A stretch of DNA of 64,000 nucleotides from contig CAYFKJ010000003.1 in assembly GCA_964343605.1 (NCBI GenBank), positions 595,141 through 659,140 on the forward strand, in the 5' to 3' direction. This document shows positions 16,245 to 27,080 of this stretch, in pieces; position 1 is the stretch's first letter; every line of letters starts with the position of its first letter. The translations under genes were made by a program, and so were the position numbers. Under the pieces are notes generated by a model, which worked only from the letters and a program-made list of their open reading frames with translations, was not told the origin of the DNA and did no database searches. Source of the DNA: CAYFKJ01 sp964343605 (GTDB lineage: Bacteria > Pseudomonadota > Alphaproteobacteria > UBA2966).

Positions 16245-16841
16245 ATGGCGGACAAGAAGATAGAGATGTATTGGGAGATTGGCAGCACCAATACGTACTT
16301 TGCACTGAAATTACTCCCCGAAGTGTTGGCGCGGACCGGCGCCGGGCTGGTGCTGCATCCGTTCAATCTGGGCTATGTCTTTCGCGCGAACAACTACGTT
16401 TTGATGGACGAGCCGGAAGCCAAGATCCGCAATCGCAAGCGCGATCTCGAACGCTGGGCCGAAAGGTACGACCTCCCCTTCAAATTTCCCACTCGGTTCC
16501 CGATCAAAACCAGCCGGGCCCTGCGCGGCGCCCTGGCCATGCGCCGCCACGGTCTCGAAATGCCGTTCATCGAGGCCATCTTCACGGCCTATTGGGAAAA
16601 TGACGACGCCTCAGTTGCAGATTATGCCGGATTGCGCCCTATTGCCGCCGCTTTGGGCGTCGACGGAGATGATTTCGAAGCTTTGAGCGAAAGCGAAGAA
16701 GTGCGCCAGGAACTGATCGACAGCACCAATCGGGGCATGGAGCGCGGCGTCTTCGGCGTGCCGAGCTTCTTTGTCGGCGACGAACTGTTTTGGGGCAAGG
16801 ATCGATTCGAATTTATCAAAGACGAACTAAAAAAATTATAA
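16245..16841 (+). CDS. 2-hydroxychromene-2-carboxylate isomerase-like (DsbA/kappa-GST fold)
   Basis: 198 residues. The fold is seen from IEMYWEIGSTNTYFALKLLPEV, in which the 'D.ISP.tYLa' signature of the family is altered to EIGSTNTYFA, through RALRGALAMRR and the conserved C-terminal GMERGVFGVPSFFVGDELFWGKDRFEFI. Family members are glutathione-dependent isomerases in aromatic degradation, but many homologues sit outside such pathways, as here. ATG 16245 is used; TTG 16236 lies closer behind an AGGG. Confidence 0.85.
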   Translation: MADKKIEMYWEIGSTNTYFALKLLPEVLARTGAGLVLHPFNLGYVFRANNYVLMDEPEAKIRNRKRDLERWAERYDLPFKFPTRFPIKTSRALRGALAMRRHGLEMPFIEAIFTAYWENDDASVADYAGLRPIAAALGVDGDDFEALSESEEVRQELIDSTNRGMERGVFGVPSFFVGDELFWGKDRFEFIKDELKKL

Positions 16842-16880
16842 TGATTACAATCAATTATTATAGTTATCTAATTCAAAACA

Positions 16881-17429
16881 TTACCTTTTCCGGCCCATGC
16901 CCGGCGTCCATTTGACCGCTCGTTTCCCCGACATCGTGTAGTACTGCTGATCCGGCGTTTCGCCGTCAATCGGTTCCGGCGCTTCCTTCCCCTTGGGCGG
17001 CAGGGAACCGCCGTAGGCCAGCGTCATTGCCTGTACCGGAATCTCCGTGTTCTTGCCCTTCGCCAGGCTGCGGCTGAAGGCGGCGTCGCCTTCGATCAGG
17101 CGGCGCACGTCCTCCACCTGCTTGACGCTGTAGCGCTCCCAAATCTCATGCAGCAGGACTTCGGCGCGCCCCGACGGATAGACCGCGTCGATATTGGGCC
17201 GGCCGCCCTCGAAGACGTGATAGACGGTCGGCTCCAACGGCCCGAACCCCGTGGCGATGAAGGTCGCGGGCATCAGCTTGCGCCCCTGGGTTTCGGACGC
17301 GAACCGGGCCTGGGCGAGATACAGCAGGCAGTGCATCATGCCGGGGTTGAGCGGCTTGCCCAGTGATTCCGCCCTCTCGTGGAACCAGATGGCCACGTCC
17401 AGGGTCGATCTCAGAAGCGTTGTGGGCAT
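16881..17429 (-). CDS. SocA/Panacea-like (GepA-type) domain protein
   Basis: 182 residues from ATG 17429, which has a good AGGAG ribosome site 5-6 bp upstream. The first 120 residues (DVAIWFHERAESLGKPLNPGMMHCLLYLAQARFA, then ATGFGPLEPTVYHVFEGG) match the Panacea/DUF4065 pattern found in SocA-type antitoxins and phage-associated proteins. The C-terminal tail (about 130-182) is Pro/Lys-rich. No toxin-like gene is adjacent on either side: upstream is coxG on the other strand and downstream is the convergent isomerase. The domain call is by pattern and only moderately certain. Confidence 0.6.
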   Translation of the reverse strand: MPTTLLRSTLDVAIWFHERAESLGKPLNPGMMHCLLYLAQARFASETQGRKLMPATFIATGFGPLEPTVYHVFEGGRPNIDAVYPSGRAEVLLHEIWERYSVKQVEDVRRLIEGDAAFSRSLAKGKNTEIPVQAMTLAYGGSLPPKGKEAPEPIDGETPDQQYYTMSGKRAVKWTPGMGRKR

Positions 17430-17591
17430 TTTTCTCCTGCTCCGGGCCGGCAAAGCCGAACTTCCGGGACAATCATAATTATTATGGCGGAATTTGCATC
17501 ACCCGACGTTGCCCAAACGGAGCGGCGGCGTTAGGTTCGCTGCAATAAATGCCGGAACGGGAATTCGGCGGAACAGGGTGAGGACAATTCC

Positions 17592-18176
17592 ATGGACATG
17601 ACGGGCGAACACCGCATTGCTGCCGCGCGCGAAAAGGTTTGGGAGGCGCTCAACGACCCGGAGGTGCTGCAGGCCTGCATCGCCGGCGCCGAATCCGTGG
17701 AAAAGGTTTCCGATACCGAATTCACGGCCGTGGTCACCGCCAAGGTCGGCCCGGTAAAGGCCAAATTCAAGGGCAAGGTGGAGCTTTCAGACATCGACCC
17801 GCCCAACGGATACACCATCAGCGGCGAGGGCCAGGGCGGCGTCGCCGGTTTCGGCAAAGGCGGCGCCGAGGTCAAACTGACGGAGGACGGCGGCGAAACC
17901 GTGCTCAACTATCACGCCAACGCCAAAGTCGGGGGCAAGCTGGCGCAGATCGGCTCGCGCCTGGTCGACGCCGCTGCCAAGAAGATGGCTGACGATTTCT
18001 TCACCGCCTTCACCGAACACCTGTCGGGCGGCGAAGAGGCTGCAGAGGAAGTCGTTGCGGAGGAGGCGCCAGCCGCCGCGTCGGCTCAAGAAGCCGGCGG
18101 CGGCCTCCCCACCTGGGCCTGGGCAGGCGGCATCATCGTCATCGTTCTGGTCATCATGCTGGCCTACAGCGGCTAG
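17592..18176 (+). CDS. coxG: CoxG-like SRPBCC protein with C-terminal membrane anchor
   Basis: 194 residues. Residues 1-145 form the CoxG/SRPBCC lipid-binding-like fold (MTGEHRIAAAREKVWEALNDPEVLQACI; GPVKAKFKGKVELSD; NYHANAKVGGKLAQIGSRLVDAAAKKMADDFF). An Ala/Glu-rich linker and one C-terminal helix (WAWAGGIIVIVLVIMLAY) follow. In Oligotropha, CoxG is thought to tether the CO dehydrogenase to the membrane. It precedes coxS by a 321-bp gap, so it may be a separate transcription unit of the same system. Confidence 0.88.
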   Translation: MDMTGEHRIAAAREKVWEALNDPEVLQACIAGAESVEKVSDTEFTAVVTAKVGPVKAKFKGKVELSDIDPPNGYTISGEGQGGVAGFGKGGAEVKLTEDGGETVLNYHANAKVGGKLAQIGSRLVDAAAKKMADDFFTAFTEHLSGGEEAAEEVVAEEAPAAASAQEAGGGLPTWAWAGGIIVIVLVIMLAYSG

Positions 18177-18497
18177 TCCGCGTCGTTCCCCTCAGATGGC
18201 GGGACTAGAGGCGAATTCGGCGCTGAAAATGTCGGTTTTCCTGTATGGCAAAATAGATATTTGTATTTGCATATATTCTCCTTGAACCGCCCCCCGATGC
18301 GGTTATCGGAGCCACACAAATTTGTGCTCTATTTCGTCTACATCGCCCTTGACGTTCGGGCCGCATGGGCTGAGACTATTCGCCATAAAAGTGGGGCGCT
18401 GCGGACGCTTAAGAGCCGCATATGCTGAGTGGGCCATTCCTGAATTTCGCGGACCATTTGGAAGAAAAGCCCCGGATGTACAATGGGGAGATCACTC
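18177..18497 (+). promoter_or_regulatory. Intergenic region upstream of the coxSLM operon
   Basis: 321 bp without a convincing gene. It is more AT-rich than its surroundings (CAAAATAGATATTTGTATTT around 18250) and contains a perfect 12-bp palindrome CACAAATTTGTG at 18315-18326. A TTGACG at 18349-18354 could be a -35, but the candidate -10 (GACTAT, 19-bp spacing) is poor. The ribosome site of coxS (GGGGAG, 18485-18490) ends the region. Confidence 0.4.
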
Positions 18498-18965
18498 ATG
18501 CCCACCGTTTCAATGACGGTGAACGGCACGCAGGTGTCCGCGGACGTCGAACCGCGCACGTTGCTCGTTCACTTTCTTCGCGATCACATTAATCTCACCG
18601 GCACCCACGTCGGCTGCGATACCAGCCAGTGCGGCGCCTGCGTCGTTCATATGAACGGTAAATCCGTAAAGTCCTGCAGCACTTTGGCCGTCCAGGCCGA
18701 CGGCGCGGACGTCACCACCATCGAAGGCCTTGCCAACGGCGCCGAACTGCATCCCATGCAGGAAGCGTTCAAGGACAACCACGGCCTGCAGTGCGGCTTC
18801 TGCACGCCGGGCATGGTGATGAGCGCCGTGGATCTCGTGAAGAACAATCCGAACCCGGACGAAGCGACGATCCGGGCGCAGCTCGACGGCAACATCTGCC
18901 GCTGCACGGGCTATCACAACATCGTCAAGGCGGTCAAAGACGGCGCCTCAAGGATGGGGGGATAA
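18498..18965 (+). CDS. coxS: CO dehydrogenase-like [2Fe-2S] subunit
   Basis: 155 residues. N-terminal plant-type ferredoxin cluster: GTHVGCDTSQCGACVVHMNGKSVKSC; C-terminal second cluster: CGFCTPGMVMSAVDL and GNICRCTGYHNIVKAV. This is the standard small subunit of the xanthine oxidase family and passes electrons from the molybdenum site to the FAD subunit. ATG 18498 follows GGGGAG. First gene of the S-L-M order, 4 bp before coxL. Confidence 0.95.
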   Translation: MPTVSMTVNGTQVSADVEPRTLLVHFLRDHINLTGTHVGCDTSQCGACVVHMNGKSVKSCSTLAVQADGADVTTIEGLANGAELHPMQEAFKDNHGLQCGFCTPGMVMSAVDLVKNNPNPDEATIRAQLDGNICRCTGYHNIVKAVKDGASRMGG

Positions 18966-18969
18966 AATC

Positions 18970-21318
<2,349 letters not shown>

Positions 21319-21330
21319 GGAGGACGAAAC

Positions 21331-22122
21331 ATGTATGCGTTCGAATATCAACGTCCCGGCAGCGTCGCGGATGCGGCGTCTGCCCTAGGCGGCGCGGCCG
21401 ACGGCAAATACCTCGCCGGCGGTCAAACGTTGCTGGCCACCATGAAGCAACGCCTGGCGGCACCGTCCGACCTCGTCGATCTCGGCGGTATCGCGGAGCT
21501 CAAGGGCATAAGCGTCGACGGCAGCACCGTCACCATCGGCGCCATGACGACCCATGCGGAAGTTGCGGCGTCCGGCGAGGTGCAAACCCACATCCCGGCG
21601 TTGGCCGCGATGGCGGGTGACATCGGCGATCCGCAGGTGCGCAATTGCGGCACCATCGGCGGCTCTTTGGCCAACAACGATCCGGCGGCGGACTACCCGG
21701 CGGCCGTCCTGGCCCTCGGCGCCACGATCAAGACCAACCAACGGGAAATCGCGGCCGACGATTTCATCACGGGGCTTTTCGAAACCGCCCTCAACGATGA
21801 TGAAATCATCACCGCCGTCTCTTTTCCGGCCTGTGGCGAAGCGGCCTACATGAAGTTCAAGCAACCGGCCTCCCGGTTTGCCTTGGTCGGCGTGTTTGTC
21901 GCCAAAGCGGCCGATGGCGTGCGCGTGGCGGTCACCGGTGCGACCTCGCACGCCCACCGGGGCCCGAAGCTGGAAGCGGCTTTGAACGGCGATTTCTCGG
22001 CTGCCGCCGTCGACAGTGTCGATTTGCCGGTGGACGCGATGAACTCCGATATTCACGCCAGTGGTGAATACCGGGCTCATTTGGTCAAGGTCATGACCAA
22101 ACGCGCCGTCGAGGCGATCTGA
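21331..22122 (+). CDS. coxM: CO dehydrogenase-like FAD subunit
   Basis: 263 residues. FAD-binding domain with KYLAGGQTLLATMKQRLA and the pyrophosphate motif RNCGTIGGSLANNDPAADYPAAVLALGA, then the CO_deh_flav_C domain (AYMKFKQPASRFALVGVFVA). It takes electrons from the Fe-S subunit to an external acceptor, probably quinone. Slightly shorter than typical (about 290), mostly at the C-terminus. It ends 41 bp before a strong terminator, so coxSLM forms one unit. Confidence 0.94.
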   Translation: MYAFEYQRPGSVADAASALGGAADGKYLAGGQTLLATMKQRLAAPSDLVDLGGIAELKGISVDGSTVTIGAMTTHAEVAASGEVQTHIPALAAMAGDIGDPQVRNCGTIGGSLANNDPAADYPAAVLALGATIKTNQREIAADDFITGLFETALNDDEIITAVSFPACGEAAYMKFKQPASRFALVGVFVAKAADGVRVAVTGATSHAHRGPKLEAALNGDFSAAAVDSVDLPVDAMNSDIHASGEYRAHLVKVMTKRAVEAI

Positions 22123-22163
22123 CCGGCACTTGAGTTAAGGCCCCACAAGGGCCAAATTAGGAT

Positions 22164-22190
22164 AAGGGGGAGGCTCGCCTCCCCCTTTTT
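22164..22190 (+). terminator. Rho-independent terminator after coxM
   Basis: GGGGGAGG (22166-22173), loop CTCG, CCTCCCCC (22178-22185), then TTTTT; AA at 22164-22165 pairs with the first two T. A perfect 8-bp G/C stem with U-tract separates coxSLM from the maturation genes, or attenuates read-through into them. Confidence 0.9.
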
Positions 22191-22214
22191 CCGATTTAGG
22201 AGCTGAACGACCCT

Positions 22215-23126
22215 ATGTCCTTGCCCGCTTCCATCGACGACACCGAAAAGCTGCTGCGCGGCGGCAATTACATTGCCGACCGCAGTCTCGCCACCAGCCT
22301 GTATCTCAGCCTGAGCATGGGCCGCCCCTTGTTTCTCGAAGGCGAAGCCGGTGTCGGCAAAACCGAAATCGCCAAGGTGCTGTCCGAAACCCTCGGCCGG
22401 CGCCTGGTGCGCCTGCAATGCTACGAGGGTCTGGATATCGCCTCGGCCGTCTATGAGTGGAACTACGCCGGCCAGATGATTGAAATCCGTATGGCGGAAG
22501 CGGAAGGCGGCACCGACCGGGAACAACTGGGCAAGGATGTCTTTTCCGAGAAATTCCTGATCGAGCGCCCCCTCTTGCAGGCCCTCAAGACCGACGAGGC
22601 CGGACCGCCTGTGCTGCTGATCGACGAACTGGACCGCACGGACGAGCCGTTCGAAGCCTACCTCCTCGAAGTGCTTTCAGATTTTCAGATCACAATCCCG
22701 GAAATCGGTACCATCGAAGCGCCGGAACCGCCGCTTGTGGTCATCACGTCCAACCGGACGCGTGAGATTCACGACGCCCTGAAGCGCCGTTGCCTCTATT
22801 ACTGGGTGGATTACCCGACGGCCGCGCGCGAGTTGGAGATCCTCGCCGTCAAAGTGCCGGGCGCCGGGGAGCGGTTGGGCAAGCAGGTCGTCACCTTCGT
22901 GCAGGAACTGCGCAAGATGGACCTTTTCAAGCTGCCCGGTGTGGCCGAAACCATCGACTGGTCCTCGGCGTTGCTGCAACTGGACAAACTGGCGCTCGAT
23001 CCCGAGACGATCAACGACACCCTCGGTGTACTCCTGAAATACCAGGACGACATCGCCCAGGTCCAAGGCAGCGAGGCTGCGCGCATCCTCGACCGCGTCA
23101 ACGCCGAGCTCGCCCAGGTGGGTTGA
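22215..23126 (+). CDS. coxD: CoxD-like MoxR AAA+ ATPase
   Basis: 303 residues. Walker A GEAGVGKTE (about 44-52), Walker B PPVLLIDELDR, sensor 1 VVITSNRTREIHDALKRRC, with the EIL/YYWVDYP region of the MoxR family. In Oligotropha, CoxD is needed for maturation of the active site, acting with the VWA protein CoxE as a chaperone pair. Same arrangement here: coxE follows after 14 bp. Confidence 0.93.
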   Translation: MSLPASIDDTEKLLRGGNYIADRSLATSLYLSLSMGRPLFLEGEAGVGKTEIAKVLSETLGRRLVRLQCYEGLDIASAVYEWNYAGQMIEIRMAEAEGGTDREQLGKDVFSEKFLIERPLLQALKTDEAGPPVLLIDELDRTDEPFEAYLLEVLSDFQITIPEIGTIEAPEPPLVVITSNRTREIHDALKRRCLYYWVDYPTAARELEILAVKVPGAGERLGKQVVTFVQELRKMDLFKLPGVAETIDWSSALLQLDKLALDPETINDTLGVLLKYQDDIAQVQGSEAARILDRVNAELAQVG

Positions 23127-23140
23127 GGGCGGAGGGCGTC

Positions 23141-24385
23141 ATGGTGGAACTGCCCGATCCCGATCAAGCTCTCGGCGGCAAGCTGGCCGACAACATCATG
23201 CATTTCGGCCGGGCGCTGAGGGTGGCGGGGTTGCCCATCGGGCCGGGCCGCGTGATCGACGCCATCAAGGCGGTTGAGACCGCGGGCATCACGCGGCGCG
23301 ATGATTTCTACTGGGCGCTTCATAGCGTCTTCGTCAACCGGCGCGATCAGCGCGAGATGTTCGACCAGGCCTTCCACATCTTCTGGCGCAATCCGGAAAT
23401 CCTGGAAAAGATGATGTCGCTGATGCTGCCCATGATGGGCGACGGCAGCGGAGAGATGGATCCGGAAACGCCAAGCCAGCGTCTGCGTGACGCCCTCTAC
23501 CCCGGCGGCCGCGACAACGAGCACGAGGAAGAACAGCAGGAGGAACAGGAAGTCATCATCGACGCCAGCGGCTCGGCCTCCGCGCGCGAAGTCCTGCAGC
23601 AAAAGGACTTCGAGACCATGAGTTCTGAGGAACTGGCCGAGGCCCGGCGCATTGTCTCGCAATTGCGCTTGCCCATCATGGCCGTGCCGACCCGGCGTTT
23701 TGTCGCCGATGACCGCGGCGCGCGCGTCGACATGCGGGGGACCTTGCGGGCCGGCCTGAGATCGGGCGGCGCGGTTATCCCGTTAAAACGCCGCCGCCGG
23801 GCGCGGCGCCACCCGCCATTGGTCATCCTCTGCGACATCTCGGGTTCCATGAGCCGCTATTCGCGCATGCTGCTGCATTTCGTTCATGCGCTGACCAACG
23901 ACCGCGACCGGGTTCACACCTTCGTGTTCGGCACCCGCCTTACCAACATCACGCGTTACCTGCGCCAGCGCGACGTTGACGCCGCCATCGGCCAGGTCGC
24001 CGAAACCGTCGAGGACTGGTCGGGCGGCACGCGTATCGGCGTGACGTTGAAGGAATTCAACACCGTCTGGTCGCGCCGCGTGCTGGGTCAGGGCGCGCTG
24101 GTGCTGTTCATTTCGGATGGCCTTGACCGCGACGCCGGCGACGGCCTCGAATCCGAGATGGAGCGCCTGCACAAGTCCTGCCGCCGTCTGGTTTGGCTTA
24201 ACCCGCTCTTGAGATTTGACGGATTCGAACCAAAATCAAAGGGCATCCGGGCGATCCTGCCGCACGTCGATGAGTTCCGCACGGTACACAACCTCGAATC
24301 GCTCAAGGATCTTGCCAAGGCCCTCGGCCGCGACCTACCCCGCGCCGAGGAAGGGCTGACGACGATGCAGCGGGCGGTCGCCTAA
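23141..24385 (+). CDS. coxE: CoxE-like VWA-domain protein
   Basis: 414 residues from ATG 23141 (ribosome site GGAGGG). The N-terminal half includes DDFYWALHSVFVNRRDQREMFDQAFHIFW and an acidic stretch (EHEEEQQEEQEV). The C-terminal VWA domain has the MIDAS motif DISGSMSRYSRM and VLFISDGLDRDAGD. CoxE works with the AAA+ protein CoxD in metal-site maturation of CO dehydrogenase-type enzymes. Ends 20 bp before the split XdhC genes. Confidence 0.92.
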   Translation: MVELPDPDQALGGKLADNIMHFGRALRVAGLPIGPGRVIDAIKAVETAGITRRDDFYWALHSVFVNRRDQREMFDQAFHIFWRNPEILEKMMSLMLPMMGDGSGEMDPETPSQRLRDALYPGGRDNEHEEEQQEEQEVIIDASGSASAREVLQQKDFETMSSEELAEARRIVSQLRLPIMAVPTRRFVADDRGARVDMRGTLRAGLRSGGAVIPLKRRRRARRHPPLVILCDISGSMSRYSRMLLHFVHALTNDRDRVHTFVFGTRLTNITRYLRQRDVDAAIGQVAETVEDWSGGTRIGVTLKEFNTVWSRRVLGQGALVLFISDGLDRDAGDGLESEMERLHKSCRRLVWLNPLLRFDGFEPKSKGIRAILPHVDEFRTVHNLESLKDLAKALGRDLPRAEEGLTTMQRAVA

Positions 24386-24405
24386 GCAACAAGGGGAACG
24401 ACATC

Positions 24406-24747
24406 ATGAACGAACCGGGAACCGTACAAAGCTGGCAGGAGGATGTGCTGGAAACGGCGGCGCAATGGAAAGCCGAAGGCCGTGGCGTGGCATTGGCCAC
24501 GGTGGTCACGACCTGGGGCTCGAGCCCCCGGCCCGTCGGCAGCCAGTTGCTCGTGGACGCGGACGGCGCCATCGTCGGCTCGGTTTCCGGCGGTTGCATC
24601 GAGGGCGCCGTGGTCAAGGAAGCGCAGGAGGTCATCGCGGGCGGCGATGCCCGGCTTCTGGACTTCGGCGTCACCAACGACCAGGCCTGGGAGGTCGGTC
24701 TCGCTTGCGGCGGCAAGGTCGAGGTCTACGTCGAGCGCATCGACTGA
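24406..24747 (+). CDS. XdhC/CoxI N-terminal domain protein (separate gene)
   Basis: 113 residues matching the XdhC_CoxI N-terminal domain: GVALATVVTTWGSSPRPVGSQLLVDADGAIVGSVSGGCIEGAVVKEAQEV, ending in WEVGLACGGKVEVYVE. XdhC proteins bind the molybdenum cofactor, protect it during sulfuration and insert it into the apo-enzyme. The Rossmann half is encoded by the next gene, whose ATG overlaps this stop (TGATG), so the two chains are made together. Confidence 0.9.
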   Translation: MNEPGTVQSWQEDVLETAAQWKAEGRGVALATVVTTWGSSPRPVGSQLLVDADGAIVGSVSGGCIEGAVVKEAQEVIAGGDARLLDFGVTNDQAWEVGLACGGKVEVYVERID

Positions 24748-25445
24748 TGAAATCCGAAACCCTCAGCGCCGTCCTGAAGCTGCGCGCGGAAAAGCGCGCC
24801 GGCATCCTCGTCACCAATCTGGAAAACGGTGAAGAACGGCTCTATGAGGCTGCCGAGCTGGCGTCTCTTCAGGGAACGGACGCCGACCTTGCCGAAGCCC
24901 TCGCCACCGCGCTGCGTTCCGACAAGTCGCGTACCATCGAAACTTCTGACGGGCCTGCTTTCCTCAATGTCTTCAATCCGGCGCTGCGTATGGTCATCGT
25001 CGGCGCTGTCCACATTGCCCAACCGCTGGCCCGCATGGCGGCGCTGGCCGGATACGCCGTCACCGTGGTCGACCCACGCCGTTCGTTCGCCAGCGAGGAG
25101 CGGTTCCCCGGCATCGAACTCAGCACCGAATGGCCCGACGACGCGTTGAACGAAATCGCTCCCGACGCCCGCACCGCCGTCGTCACCCTGACCCACGATC
25201 CCAAACTCGACGATCCGGCGCTGGAAGTTGCCCTGAAATCGGAGGCCTTCTACATCGGCTCGCTGGGCAGCAACCGCACACACGCTTCACGGCTGGAACG
25301 ACTTCGGGAACTGGGTTTTGACGATGATACGATGGCCCGCATCCGGGGACCGGTCGGTCTCAACATTGGCGCCAAATCACCGGCCGAGATTGCGGTTTCC
25401 ATTTTGGGTCAGGTCACCGAAACGTTGCGGACCGAAACCGGCTAG
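24747..25445 (+). CDS. XdhC Rossmann-domain protein (CoxF/CoxI C-terminal half)
   Basis: 232 residues. After an N-terminal strand-rich segment (AEKRAGILVTNLENGEERLY) comes the XdhC C-terminal Rossmann domain: RMVIVGAVHIAQPLARMAALAGYAVTVVDPRRSFAS, AVVTLTHDPKLDDPAL, YIGSLGSNRTHASR and GLNIGAKSPAEIAVSILGQV. Together with the upstream small gene it makes up a two-chain XdhC, a common arrangement in form II cox clusters. Confidence 0.9.
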   Translation: MKSETLSAVLKLRAEKRAGILVTNLENGEERLYEAAELASLQGTDADLAEALATALRSDKSRTIETSDGPAFLNVFNPALRMVIVGAVHIAQPLARMAALAGYAVTVVDPRRSFASEERFPGIELSTEWPDDALNEIAPDARTAVVTLTHDPKLDDPALEVALKSEAFYIGSLGSNRTHASRLERLRELGFDDDTMARIRGPVGLNIGAKSPAEIAVSILGQVTETLRTETG

Positions 25446-25451
25446 CACGCC

Positions 25452-27080
25452 ATGCGCTACGGAGAGATCACATTGGATGAGGCCGAGGGCGCGCTGCTCG
25501 CCCATTCGGTCCAAGCTCGCGACAAGGTCTTCAAGAAGGGTCGCAGGCTGAGTTCCAACGATATCTCGGCGCTGGACCAGGCGGGGATCTCAAGCGTCAC
25601 CGCCGTAACACTGGAAGATCATGACGTCCATGAAGACGAAGCGGCCGAAGCCGTCGCCCTTGCGGCCTGCGGTGAGGGCGCCGAGGCCTCGGCACCGTTT
25701 ACCGGACGGTGCAACCTCTACGCCACCCACGATGGCGTCGCCGTCATCGACCGTGGCCGCGTCGACGACATTAACCGCATCGACGAGGCCCTGACGGTCG
25801 CCACGCTGCCGCCTTACGCCGTCGTCAAGCAAGGCCAGATGCTGGCTACGGTGAAGGTCATCCCCTTTTCCGCGCCTGCCGATGCCGTGGATGCCGGCGT
25901 GGCCATTGCAGCCGGCGACGGCCCTCTGGTTCGTGTCGCCGGGTTTGGACGACGCAAATCCGGACTGGTGTCGACGCGGTTGGCCGGAACCCGGGACAAG
26001 GTTCTGGAGAAAACCTCCGAGATTACCCGACACCGCCTGGAAACCTACGGCAGCGAGCTCGCGCACCAATCGGCCTGTGATCACGATGCAGCGGCAGTCG
26101 CCAGAGGCATCAAAGACGCCCTCGCCGACGGCTGTGACCTGGTGCTGGTGTTCGGCGCCTCCGCCATCGTTGATCGTCAGGACGTCATTCCGGCGGGGAT
26201 CGAGGCCGCCGGCGGCAGGGTCGATCATTTCGGAATGCCGGTCGATCCGGGAAATCTCCTGCTGTTGGGCCGCCACGGCAATGTCCCCATCATCGGTCTT
26301 CCCGGGTGTGCCCGTTCGCCCAAGATCAACGGCTTCGACTGGGTTTTGCAGCGCCTTTGCGCCGGTTTGACGGTGACCCGCGCCGACATCACCGAAATGG
26401 GCGCAGGCGGTCTGCTGAAGGAAATCCCCTCTCGCCCCCAGCCCCGCGACGGCGAAGTCACCGCCCCCGCCCTGCCCCACAAGCCGCGCATTGCGGCGTT
26501 GGTCCTTGCCGCAGGCCAATCGCGGCGCATGGGCAGTGTCAACAAGATGCTGGCGGAAGCCAACGGCAAACCGATGATCGAAGCGAGCGTCGATGCCGTC
26601 CTCGCCTCGGAAGCGGAATCGGTCATCGTCGTGACGGGCCACGAGCCGGAAGCGGTCCGCCGGGCGCTGGAGGGGCGCAACGTGGCGTTCGTCCACAATC
26701 CGGATTTTGCCGAAGGCCTGAGTACGTCGCTACGAACCGGTATCTCCTCCCTGCCGGAAGACATCGACGGCGCGGTCGTCTGTTTGGGAGACATGCCCGC
26801 CGTAGAAGCCCGCCACATCAACAAACTGATTGCCGCCTTCGACCCGGAGGAAGGGCGTTCGATCTGCGTTCCCACCCATCAAGGCAAGCGCGGCAATCCG
26901 GTACTTTGGGCCGCGTCGATCTTTCCCGAAATGAAAGACATTGCCGGAGACGTAGGTGCGCGCCATCTTATTGGTGAACATGCCGACGTTGTGTGCGAAG
27001 TTGCCGTCGACGACGAAGCCGTCCTCCTGGATCTCGACACGCCGGAAGCATTGGAAGCATACAAGGAAGCGGGCACATGA
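25452..27080 (+). CDS. MoeA-like/MocA-like fusion for molybdenum cofactor maturation
   Basis: 542 residues. Residues about 1-335 resemble the molybdopterin-binding part of MoeA (EGALLAHSVQ; LVLVFGASAIVDRQDVIPAGIEAAGG; PGNLLLLGR; PIIGLPGCARS). Residues about 350-542 form a nucleotidyltransferase of the MobA/MocA type (RIAALVLAAGQSRRMGSVNKMLAEANGKPMI; AVVCLGDMPAVEARHI; GKRGNPVLW; GDVGARHLI; DIDTPE-like DLDTPEAL). The combination suggests CTP-dependent formation of molybdopterin cytosine dinucleotide, the cofactor form used by xanthine oxidase-family enzymes. Overlaps sufS by 4 bp. Confidence 0.9.
   Translation: MRYGEITLDEAEGALLAHSVQARDKVFKKGRRLSSNDISALDQAGISSVTAVTLEDHDVHEDEAAEAVALAACGEGAEASAPFTGRCNLYATHDGVAVIDRGRVDDINRIDEALTVATLPPYAVVKQGQMLATVKVIPFSAPADAVDAGVAIAAGDGPLVRVAGFGRRKSGLVSTRLAGTRDKVLEKTSEITRHRLETYGSELAHQSACDHDAAAVARGIKDALADGCDLVLVFGASAIVDRQDVIPAGIEAAGGRVDHFGMPVDPGNLLLLGRHGNVPIIGLPGCARSPKINGFDWVLQRLCAGLTVTRADITEMGAGGLLKEIPSRPQPRDGEVTAPALPHKPRIAALVLAAGQSRRMGSVNKMLAEANGKPMIEASVDAVLASEAESVIVVTGHEPEAVRRALEGRNVAFVHNPDFAEGLSTSLRTGISSLPEDIDGAVVCLGDMPAVEARHINKLIAAFDPEEGRSICVPTHQGKRGNPVLWAASIFPEMKDIAGDVGARHLIGEHADVVCEVAVDDEAVLLDLDTPEALEAYKEAGT

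Noticed and set aside
16842..16880. Bidirectional terminator between the convergent isomerase and Panacea genes
   Set aside because: The inverted repeat (TAATGATT/AATCAATTA) is AT-only with a bulge and is too weak to claim.
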